Positions 6,799 through 12,953 of a stretch of 12,953 nt of DNA are shown piece after piece (position 1 is the stretch's first letter; each line of letters opens with the position of its first letter). A program made the translations under genes and the position numbers. The notes under the pieces are model-generated. The model was not told the origin of the DNA. It did not search any database and saw nothing but the letters and a program-made list of their open reading frames with translations. The stretch is taken from positions 1-12,953 of the forward strand of contig VBOF01000016.1 in the NCBI GenBank assembly GCA_005877855.1, given 5' to 3'. Source of the stretch: Nitrospirota bacterium. GTDB lineage: Bacteria > Nitrospirota > Nitrospiria > Nitrospirales > NS-4.

Positions 6799-7314
6799 TT
6801 ATTCGTCCGGCCGCTCGGACGCCATGAGCCGCTTTTTCAGGACCCACATCTCGTACAGCGGCACGCCCGCCATCACCAGGAACGCGCCGACCATCAGCAC
6901 GTCGCCCAGCAGCATGGACAGCGCGAAGTGGGGACTCACGTAAAGGATGAGCCACGGCGAGGCGAGATCCAAGGCGACGCCCGCGAAGGCCAGCACGGTC
7001 ATGATGACTTTCAATTCCTGGCTGGCCAGTGTGAGGTAGAAGACATGGCAGAGGATCAGAAAGACGACCGGCAGCGTGAAGAAATGGAAGTGGGTCGTCT
7101 CGGCCAGCTCCTGGAAGGACTTGGGCTGCCCGAAGGTCTGATCCGAGCCGAGGTAATGCTGCGCGATGCCTGAGTACGAGAGGCCGGTCATGCTGTGCGC
7201 CCAGTAGATGGTGAACAAAAACCCGGCGAAGATCGTCAGGATGAAGAGCGTGTAGAGCAGGCGGATGTTGCGGTCCGTGTCGAGGAGGCGAAACCGGGTG
7301 TTGAAGTGGCGCAC
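6799..7314 (-). CDS. Four-helix inner-membrane protein, partner of FMN-binding protein
   Basis: 171 residues with four predicted membrane helices at about 17-38, 78-96, 102-126 and 131-157. The short N-terminus is basic and the C-terminus (VLKKRLMASERPDE) charged. Histidines near membrane faces (H40, H75, H77, H90, H129) could bind haem or a metal, notably the THFHFF segment entering helix 2, but no CXXCH motif is present. The start codon is GTG, 6 bases after the stop of the FMN-binding gene, implying coupled translation. Known flavinylated FMN-binding proteins are often encoded with small multi-helix membrane proteins that pass electrons across the membrane; that role is inferred here from context. 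Some database relatives of such small membrane proteins may carry misleading names. Confidence 0.75.
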   Translation of the reverse strand: MRHFNTRFRLLDTDRNIRLLYTLFILTIFAGFLFTIYWAHSMTGLSYSGIAQHYLGSDQTFGQPKSFQELAETTHFHFFTLPVVFLILCHVFYLTLASQELKVIMTVLAFAGVALDLASPWLILYVSPHFALSMLLGDVLMVGAFLVMAGVPLYEMWVLKKRLMASERPDE

Positions 7315-7320
7315 GGCGGT

Positions 7321-7938
7321 TCAGCGGGGCGTGAGGTAGAACTCGTCGATCAGGACGAGGGCGCGCTTCACACCGGCGCTGACCGACCGGACCGACATCG
7401 TGGCGCCCGTGATGTTGATGATGTCCTTGTTGATGCGGATCGGATCCAGCACGGTCTTGCCCTCGTACTGCGAATTGAACCGCTTCATCCGCACCTCGCT
7501 CCCCTTGCTCTCCCGGTACACCAGGATCTCGATGTCGGAGACCTTGCCGTCCGGCGTCACGCCGACGAGGTAGGTGATGGGCCGGTGCTTGCCGATGGTC
7601 TCCTGAATGACGGCGTAGCCGTCAACCTTGCCGTTGGTTTCCGCCTTGAAGGCACGGAAGCTCTCTTCGGGGAACTTCCAGCCGATCCGCTCCTGGATCC
7701 GCGCTTTCTGCTCGGGCGTGAGCCGGAGCTCCTCGGCCTTGATAGTCTGGGATTTGGGGAACAGGAGCTTCAAGGCCTGCTCCTCGGTCAGGTACACCTC
7801 GACCTTGCCGAGCTCCTCCTCGGTGAGGTAGCGCTTCAGGTCGGGATCCCAGATGCGGTTGCTGGGCTCGGCGGCGTCGGCGATCGGAGCGAAGGCAATC
7901 CAGAGGGGCAAGGCGGCGGTCACCACGAGCCTCAACAT
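7321..7938 (-). CDS. Exported FMN-binding domain protein with flavinylation motif
   Basis: 205 residues. A signal peptide (MLRLVVTAALPLWIAFAPIADA) directs it outside the cytoplasm. The middle contains two short similar helices (LTEEELGKVEVYLTEEQALKL and LTPEQKARIQERIG), and residues about 100-200 match the FMN-binding domain of NqrC, RnfG and NosR. The key motif NITGATMSV includes T177-G178-A179-T180. In this family the Thr of the GAT triplet is where ApbE attaches FMN covalently, so T180 is the predicted site. It should act as a periplasmic one- or two-electron carrier. Its ATG overlaps the end of the upstream lipoprotein frame by 7 bases, and the 4-TM gene follows after 6 bases. No apbE gene is in the window. 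Confidence 0.85.
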   Translation of the reverse strand: MLRLVVTAALPLWIAFAPIADAAEPSNRIWDPDLKRYLTEEELGKVEVYLTEEQALKLLFPKSQTIKAEELRLTPEQKARIQERIGWKFPEESFRAFKAETNGKVDGYAVIQETIGKHRPITYLVGVTPDGKVSDIEILVYRESKGSEVRMKRFNSQYEGKTVLDPIRINKDIINITGATMSVRSVSAGVKRALVLIDEFYLTPR

Positions 7939-8399
7939 CCCTTTTCCTTGAGGCGCCGGGCGATCTCGGCGGCCACCGCCTCTTCATCCCTCGGGTTGCC
8001 GGGCACGGCGCGCCACTGATTCATCTTCACGCCCATTGGAGACCAGGCCTCGCGGAGCTGCAGCACCGTGGCCGCGGCCCCGGTCCCATCCCGTTTCACG
8101 GCCACCACATATCGCGCCCGTTCTTTGTTGACATCGCGTTGCATGAGACCCGCCTGCGTCGAAGCCTCCACTTCCACCCAGTTCGTTTCAAGCACGCCGG
8201 CGGCCTTGTCGGCTGTCTGGAGGCGGACACCTTAGAGCGCGGCGATGGAGGTGTCCCACACCTGCTCGAAGGGGCACGGCGATCTTGCAGTCGGCTTCCC
8301 CTCCAGCGTTACGCAGCCGGACAGCAGCAGACACGTGAACACGGCAAGCGATCTATGGGTCGTCACGACAATCTCGCAAAAGGCGCGGCATCTTAGCAT
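7932..8399 (-). pseudogene. Lipoprotein gene interrupted by an in-frame TAA
   Basis: Reading from GTG at 8366 gives a clear lipoprotein signal peptide, VTTHRSLAVFTCLLLSGC, then VTLEGKPTARSPCPFEQVWDTSIAAL. A TAA stop follows (complement of 8232-8234). The same frame then continues GVRLQTADKAAGVLETNWVE to a normal stop at 7932. The two halves join smoothly into one protein of about 144 residues, resembling small envelope lipoproteins of the form 'helix, then GVRL-TADKAAGVLETNW' seen in BamC-like folds. An in-frame ATG at 8399 is an alternative start, 3 bases after the porin stop. The damage may be a true nonsense mutation, a sequencing error, or translation may restart at the internal GTG at 8195. 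The downstream overlap with the FMN-binding gene is intact. Confidence 0.8.
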
Positions 8400-8402
8400 G
8401 GT

Positions 8403-9818
8403 TTAGAAATAGGTCGCCACTGAAAGGACCAGGCCATCATTTCTGATGCGGTTGTTCTTCCCATCCTCGAAATTGAATTGGTAATCCGCCTTGAAGACCG
8501 TGTCCTCAATCGGACGGAAATTCAGCCCCAACGTCAGCCGCTGACGGGCCGTATCCGCCAATTCGCTGTTGGTGTTGATGTTGTCCCATCGGACGACGCC
8601 CGTGAACGTGGACGCCTCCGTGAAATAGGAGGGGGCCCAGCGTCGCAGGAATTGCGGCAGGAAGTGGTAGTTGCCTTGCACGTAGTAACCGTCCATGCGG
8701 CGTGGCAAAGGCCGGCCATTAGCGTCAAATGCAAATGTTCCGTCCAGGTTTCGATTGTTGTCGCGGGCATAGACCCAGGCGGCTTCGCCGATCAGCTCGA
8801 AGGGTCCGCGCTGGAAGGTCCAGTCCGCGGCCCAGATGCTCAGGGGCCGCTTGCTCGCCGGATCGTACGAGCCGAAATATCCCGAGCCGCCGAACTCGAC
8901 GCCCAGGACCGGACTGAAGGCCACCCGGCCGACCACCGCTTTGCCGTTGTTGTTGTCCAGCCCATCGTCCACCGTCGATACGCGCTGGCGCGCGTCCCTG
9001 AGGCCTGCGTCGGCTGTGATGACCGGCGTCCCATCGGTGCGGTAGCCGTTAAAGCCTTGCGTCACGTACAGTTCGTAGTCGAGCTTCGATAACCGAGTGG
9101 GATAGAAGGTGCCATAGAACCCGGCGCCGGCTTCTGACAGGGTGGAGGGGATGATGGCGGTGTCGACCAGCGGGCGGTCCGAGAGATCGTTGAGCGGGGA
9201 GTCATGCAGGAGGTTGAACTTGCCGACCGGCAACAGGATGATGCCCGTCCGGAAATTGATCGGCTCCCGAAGCAAGTAGTCGATCGTCGCAAATTCGAGG
9301 CTGACCTCGATCCCGCCGGAGTCCGCCTGGGCGGACTTCGACCGGATCCCGTGCTCGATCTCGAGTTCCGACGCCACCTTCAGACGGTCAGTGATGTCCG
9401 AATAGAAGAAGGGCACAAACCGCTGCTGGTCGAAAGAACTGCTGCCTCGCCCGGTGCTGGGTTGCCCTGGGCCTGTCCCATTGCTGCTGTTGAACAGCCG
9501 GTACTGCAGGTCCATGTACCCGCCGACCGTGGCCTTGGGCGAGGACACGAACGGCTTGGCGTAGATGGATCTACCACCGCCGGCTCCTGAGAAAGTATAA
9601 GCACTAGGCTTCTCGCCTTCCTTCGTCTCCTTGCCCTTCTCTTTGCCTTCCTCCTTCGCTTCCTTGGCCTCGTGCTTGATCAACTCCTCCACCAGCTTTT
9701 CCAACCGCCTGATCCGCTCCTCGAGCGCCTTCTCGGTCTTCTCGTCGGCTGCGGCTTCAAATGGAACGCCCCCCAGCAGGCAGGCTGACAGGGCCCCGAT
9801 GATGGCTAAACGTCGCAT
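8403..9818 (-). CDS. Porin-like outer-membrane protein with N-terminal coiled coil
   Basis: 471 residues. The signal peptide (1 to about 24) is followed by a short heptad-type helix EKALEERIRRLEKLVEELIKH (26-46), as found in trimeric porins that anchor to the cell wall. A 20-residue Lys/Glu-rich linker comes next. The rest is barrel-like: VGGYMDLQYRLF, KVASELEIEHGI, FRTGIILLPVGKFN and ending LVLSVATYF, with the terminal Phe recognised by the Bam machinery. The pattern fits the OprP/OprO-type phosphate-selective porin superfamily; substrate is not evident. AAGGAGGG lies 6 bases before the ATG, an excellent ribosome site, and a palindromic operator candidate sits just upstream. Position after a ferric-type ABC transporter suggests a role linked to metal or anion entry. 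Confidence 0.82.
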   Translation of the reverse strand: MRRLAIIGALSACLLGGVPFEAAADEKTEKALEERIRRLEKLVEELIKHEAKEAKEEGKEKGKETKEGEKPSAYTFSGAGGGRSIYAKPFVSSPKATVGGYMDLQYRLFNSSNGTGPGQPSTGRGSSSFDQQRFVPFFYSDITDRLKVASELEIEHGIRSKSAQADSGGIEVSLEFATIDYLLREPINFRTGIILLPVGKFNLLHDSPLNDLSDRPLVDTAIIPSTLSEAGAGFYGTFYPTRLSKLDYELYVTQGFNGYRTDGTPVITADAGLRDARQRVSTVDDGLDNNNGKAVVGRVAFSPVLGVEFGGSGYFGSYDPASKRPLSIWAADWTFQRGPFELIGEAAWVYARDNNRNLDGTFAFDANGRPLPRRMDGYYVQGNYHFLPQFLRRWAPSYFTEASTFTGVVRWDNINTNSELADTARQRLTLGLNFRPIEDTVFKADYQFNFEDGKNNRIRNDGLVLSVATYF

Positions 9819-9838
9819 GGTGTCCCTCCTTGATGAAA

Positions 9839-9868
9839 ATGTAATTGCGACTCGTTCTCAATTTACAT
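9839..9868 (-). promoter_or_regulatory. Palindromic operator candidate, Fur-like
   Basis: In the 63-base gap between fbpC and the porin gene, ATGTAATTG (9839-9847) is mirrored by CAATTTACAT (9859-9868), the arms differing by one inserted base. The centre on the minus strand reads TTGAGAACGAGTCGCAA, which shares the half-site TTGAGAA with Fur boxes and is partly symmetric. An A8 run (T8 in the transcript direction) at about 9872-9879 lies next to it. The site is about 20 bases upstream of the porin start, where a repressor would block transcription. Fur is favoured by the iron-transport context but not proven. Confidence 0.45.
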
Positions 9869-9881
9869 CTCAAAAAAAATG

Positions 9882-10922
9882 CTATCTCTTCGCGAACGTC
9901 ACGATGTGGGTCGCCACGATCTTGAGGTCGACCAAGGTGCCGACGGGGTAGACCGTCGTGGAAGATTCGCTGCTGTGCAGATGCTGCCCGGATGGCAGGA
10001 GCATGGTGTAGAGGTTCTCGGAGCCCCGGAACTGGCGTCCCACGATGCGCGCTCCGCCTGGTGAGGCGGGCACGATGTGCACGTCGTCGGGCCGGATCAT
10101 GATCTCGACGGCCACCCCGGCTGGATGTCCCCCGACGTTCTCGAAGATGCCCACCTCGGTGTGGAGCTTGCCGTTGTCCACGCGGCCCAGGAGAAAATCG
10201 GCCTGGCCGACGAAGTTGGCGACGAAGGGCGTCGCGGGCGTGTGGTAGATGGCTTCCGGCGTGTCCACTTGCTCCAGCCGGCCATGGTTGAGCACGGCGA
10301 CCCGGTCTGCCATGGCGAAGGCTTCATCGTGGTCGTGCGTGACCAGCACGGACGTCGTGCAGGTGAGCCGGAGGATGTCCTCCACCTCCTCCCGCATCTG
10401 GCCTCGCATGTCGGGGTCCAGGTTGCTGAACGGCTCGTCCAGGAGCAGGACGATGGGCTTGGGGGCGAGCGCGCGGGCGAGGGCCACCCGTTGCTGCTGG
10501 CCGCCGGAGAGTTCGTGGGGATAGCGGTCCTCGAAGCCGGAGAGCCCCACGAGGTCCAGCGTCTGGGCGACTGTGCGCGCTGCGGCCGCCTTCTCCAGGC
10601 GCTGAAGCCCGAAGGCGACGTTCTCCGCCACGGTGAGGTGCGGGAACAACGCGTAGTCCTGAAAGACCATGCCCACGCCGCGCTCCTCCGGCACTACCCA
10701 ATGGGCGGCGTCGCAGACCGGCCGGCCGGCGATCGTGATCGCGCCGGTCTGGGGCCGCTCGAATCCGGCGATGGCCCGGAGCACCGTGGTCTTGCCGCAG
10801 CCGCTGGGGCCCAGGATGGACAGGGTGGCGCCTTCTTCCACGGCGAGCGTGAGATCGGACAGGGCCGGCGCGGCGGCATGGGGATAGGTGAGCGAGACCT
10901 GGGACAGCTCAATCAGCGTCAT
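9882..10922 (-). CDS. fbpC: Ferric iron-type ABC transporter ATP-binding protein
   Basis: 346 residues; the cytoplasmic ATPase driving import through the adjacent permease. Motifs in order: Walker A GPSGCGKT (38-45), Q-loop VFQDYALFPHLTV, signature LSGGQQQRVALARAL, Walker B IVLLLDEPFSNLD, and H-loop LVTHDHDEA. A C-terminal TOBE-type domain (about 240-346) includes the phrase IMIRPDDVHIV. The order and TOBE domain match FbpC/PotA-like importers; iron specificity is inferred from the fused permease type and neighbours. The ATG at 10922 overlaps the permease stop in an ATGA, so translation is coupled. The longer reading frame upstream is an artefact overlapping the permease in another frame. Confidence 0.88.
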   Translation of the reverse strand: MTLIELSQVSLTYPHAAAPALSDLTLAVEEGATLSILGPSGCGKTTVLRAIAGFERPQTGAITIAGRPVCDAAHWVVPEERGVGMVFQDYALFPHLTVAENVAFGLQRLEKAAAARTVAQTLDLVGLSGFEDRYPHELSGGQQQRVALARALAPKPIVLLLDEPFSNLDPDMRGQMREEVEDILRLTCTTSVLVTHDHDEAFAMADRVAVLNHGRLEQVDTPEAIYHTPATPFVANFVGQADFLLGRVDNGKLHTEVGIFENVGGHPAGVAVEIMIRPDDVHIVPASPGGARIVGRQFRGSENLYTMLLPSGQHLHSSESSTTVYPVGTLVDLKIVATHIVTFAKR

Positions 10923-12541
10923 ACGAGTTTCTTCTCCCGCAGCCGCGCGACCACCATCCACGGCAGCGCCGTGAACGCGATGAGCAGCAGGGCCATGACC
11001 GCCGCCCGCGCGTACTCTGCCTCCACGGTGTGGATGTAGACCCGCACCGGCAGCGTGTCGAACCCGGCCGGCCGCAGCAGCAGCGTGGCGTCGAGCTCCT
11101 TCATGGCGGAGATGAACACGAGCGCCCAGACCGCGAACAGTGTGGGGCGGACCAGGGGGGCGAGGACGCGACGCAGCACGCGCCACGGGGAGGCGGCGAG
11201 CGAGCGAGCGGCCTCTTCCAGGTGCGGGTTGATGCCGGTGAGCGCCGCGTCCACGCCTTGGACCGACTGGGTCAGAAAACGGATCAGATAGGCCACGACG
11301 AGAACCCCGACCGTGCCGTAGAGCCACGGGATGTAGGTGTTGTACAGGAGGATCAGACTCAAGCCGAGGACGGTGCCCGGGATCGCATAACCGATCTGGA
11401 TAGTGCCGGACTGCAGCGCGCCGATGCGGGGCGGCGTATGCCGGGCGGTGAACGCGATGAGGAGTCCGAGGATCGCCGCGAGCGTGGCGGCGAGCCCCGC
11501 TATCAATAAACTGTTCTTGATGTAGTCGCCTTGCTCGCGGACGACTTCAAGGAAGTGGCTGAGTGAGCCGGTCTGCGCCAGCAGCACGCCCAGCGGGATG
11601 AACACCGACAGGCTCAGGACCATGCCCGCCAGCAGGGCGGCTGGCCAGCGCCACCGGCCAAGGTGGAGAGGCCGTGCGAGCCGCGCCGTGCCGGTGATCG
11701 TGACGTACGAGCGCCGATGCAGGAGCATGTGCTGCCCGATCAGGACGGCGATGGTGATCAGGACGAGCACGAACGACAACATGGCGGCGGCGGCCTGATC
11801 AAACCGCGTGTTGAGCTGGTGGTAGATGGCCGTGGTGAACACCTGCACGCGGAGCAGCGAGGGTGAGCCGAAATCCGACAGCGCGTAGAGAAAGGCCAGC
11901 AGCCCGCCCGCCAGCATGCTCGGCCTGAGCATCGGCAACGTGACGCGGCGGAACACGCCCAGCGGGCTGTCGCCCAGCGAGCGCGCGGTCTCTTCGACAG
12001 CGGGGTTGGTCGCCTCCAGCGCTGCGCTGACGAGCAGGAAGATGTACGGATAGGTAAAGACGCCCAGCACGAAGACCCCGCCCCAGAAGCCATAGATGTT
12101 CACCCACTGTTGCGGGGTCCCGAGCAGGGCGCTCAGCCACGTATTGACCGAGCCGACCGGCCCCAGCAGCGCGATGTAGGACATGGCGCCGATGTAGGAC
12201 GGGATCGCGAGCGGGATCACCGCCAGCCACCGGCAGAGAGTCCTGAAGGGTAGATCGGTGCGGATGACGAGCCAAGCGAGCGGCAGGGCCAGGAGCATCG
12301 CCCAGATCGTCGCGAGCGTCGCAAGCGACAAGGTCGTGAAGGCCAGGCCGGCGAGCGAGCCGATCGTCACGGCTCCGAGTTCGCCGGCTTTCACCGCCGC
12401 AGCGGCCAGGTAGAGCAGCGGGGGCAGGACCAGCAGACCCACGCCGACCAGCAGCGCGAGAGTCCCGATCCGGGGGAGCCAGCCCGACGCCGGGGCGAGC
12501 GGCGTTGCGGGCGCGAGGGTGAGGGGGCCAGCCTGCGTCAT
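10919..12541 (-). CDS. fbpB: Ferric iron-type ABC transporter fused permease
   Basis: 540 residues forming two tandem permease domains with about 12 membrane helices in total, the typical FbpB/AfuB architecture in which one chain makes the whole channel. Each half has the EAA loop that docks on the ATPase: EETARSLGDSPLGVFRRVTL (183-202) and EEAARSLAASPWRVLRRVLA (442-461). The N-terminal 20 residues are Pro/Ala-rich and cytoplasmic. The ATG lies 1 base after the stop of the substrate-binding protein gene, and the 3' end overlaps fbpC. Related fused permeases also move thiamine or 2-aminoethylphosphonate, so the substrate is probable rather than certain. Confidence 0.88.
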   Translation of the reverse strand: MTQAGPLTLAPATPLAPASGWLPRIGTLALLVGVGLLVLPPLLYLAAAAVKAGELGAVTIGSLAGLAFTTLSLATLATIWAMLLALPLAWLVIRTDLPFRTLCRWLAVIPLAIPSYIGAMSYIALLGPVGSVNTWLSALLGTPQQWVNIYGFWGGVFVLGVFTYPYIFLLVSAALEATNPAVEETARSLGDSPLGVFRRVTLPMLRPSMLAGGLLAFLYALSDFGSPSLLRVQVFTTAIYHQLNTRFDQAAAAMLSFVLVLITIAVLIGQHMLLHRRSYVTITGTARLARPLHLGRWRWPAALLAGMVLSLSVFIPLGVLLAQTGSLSHFLEVVREQGDYIKNSLLIAGLAATLAAILGLLIAFTARHTPPRIGALQSGTIQIGYAIPGTVLGLSLILLYNTYIPWLYGTVGVLVVAYLIRFLTQSVQGVDAALTGINPHLEEAARSLAASPWRVLRRVLAPLVRPTLFAVWALVFISAMKELDATLLLRPAGFDTLPVRVYIHTVEAEYARAAVMALLLIAFTALPWMVVARLREKKLV

Positions 12542-12542
12542 C

Positions 12543-12953
12543 TCACCAGTTCGGATTGAGCGAGGTCAGCAGCTTGAGCGTCGCCTCTTCCAGGTCGGCG
12601 AGCTGCTCTGCCGTGACGGCGGTCCGCTTGATGGATTTGAGCGGGGGCACCTCGCTCGAGCCCACGCTGTCAACGAGGGAGAACTCATAGTCCTGCGTGA
12701 CGAGAATGCGCTGGCCTTCTGCCGAGAGGAGGAAATCGATGAACTTGTGAGCGGCCTCCGGGTTGGCCGCGCCTTTGATCACGGCCACGGCGTTGGGATT
12801 GACCGGCGTCCCGAAGCCGCCCGCGTCCTGGTCCGGGTACACCACGCCGACGGGCAGGTTGTTCTGTCGCGCCAGGTAGTAGTTGGGCGAGTTGGTCAGG
12901 CCGATCGCGAACTCGCCGCGCCCCACGCCCTGCCAGACCTCGGTGTTGTCCGT
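12543..12953 (-). CDS. fbpA: Ferric iron-type ABC substrate-binding protein, C-terminal part
   Basis: The gene runs off the right edge; the last 136 residues are visible. They match the C-terminal lobe of family 1 extracellular solute-binding proteins of the FbpA/AfuA kind, with FAIGLTNSPNYYLARQ, VVYPDQDAGGFGTPVNPNAV, IKGAANPEAAHKFIDFLLSA and EGQRILVTQDYEF. Two adjacent tyrosines (visible residues 25-26) lie where ferric-binding proteins often have the Tyr pair that coordinates Fe(III), which supports an iron substrate. The protein is periplasmic and delivers substrate to the permease encoded 1 base downstream. The start and signal peptide are outside the window. Confidence 0.82.
   Translation of the reverse strand, partial: TDNTEVWQGVGRGEFAIGLTNSPNYYLARQNNLPVGVVYPDQDAGGFGTPVNPNAVAVIKGAANPEAAHKFIDFLLSAEGQRILVTQDYEFSLVDSVGSSEVPPLKSIKRTAVTAEQLADLEEATLKLLTSLNPNW

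Noticed and set aside
7195..8019. Plus-strand open frame of 274 codons
   Set aside because: Antisense to the FMN-binding and 4-TM genes, low-complexity Asp/Glu/Val/Leu/Gly-rich; no support as a gene.
9869..9890. Intrinsic terminator after fbpC using the T8 run
   Set aside because: The T run is present on the coding strand, but only a tiny TTCGCGAA palindrome precedes it, with no loop; not a convincing stem.
10077..11039. Plus-strand open frame of 320 codons opposite fbpC
   Set aside because: Composition is the mirror of the ABC ATPase codons, with no motif and no ribosome site; treated as a shadow.

Overview
The window is a GC-rich, densely coded chromosomal segment from a Gram-negative (diderm) bacterium. 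The diderm assignment rests on lipoprotein signal peptides, a porin-like outer-membrane protein and a second predicted beta-barrel. The overall feel (dnaX-ybaB-recR, an FMN-binding/4-TM redox pair, structured intergenic repeats) is reminiscent of Nitrospira and relatives (Nitrospirota), but that is recollection rather than proof.

Layout. Plus strand, 1-2747: an AT-rich heptamer-repeat region (1-82) leads into a compact replication/recombination operon, dnaX - ybaB/ebfC - recR. A 184-bp structured inverted-repeat element (2744-2927) fills the space between recR and the convergent gene. Everything else is on the minus strand. Read in the direction of transcription from the right edge, it comprises: an iron-type ABC transporter (partial substrate-binding protein, fused two-domain permease, ATPase; 1-nt gap then ATGA overlap); a 63-nt gap with a Fur-like palindrome; a coiled-coil porin; a lipoprotein gene broken by an in-frame TAA; an FMN-binding-domain protein with a covalent flavinylation motif; a four-helix membrane protein; a predicted beta-barrel; rlmI (23S rRNA m5C methyltransferase); a tRNA-Val(CAC) with its own promoter; a small lipoprotein with its own promoter; and a TPR lipoprotein overlapping it.

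How the genes may work together. The plus-strand trio is housekeeping. On the minus strand, the ABC transporter is most likely for ferric iron. It lies directly upstream of a porin/lipoprotein/flavoprotein/4-TM/barrel set whose tight spacing suggests one transcription unit. The best inference is an envelope-located flavin-based electron-transfer module, possibly reducing or handling Fe(III) at the periplasm or outer membrane before uptake. It is the most unusual part of the window. Its lipoprotein component appears to carry a nonsense mutation in this genome or assembly. No CRISPR array, transposase, integrase or prophage gene is visible.
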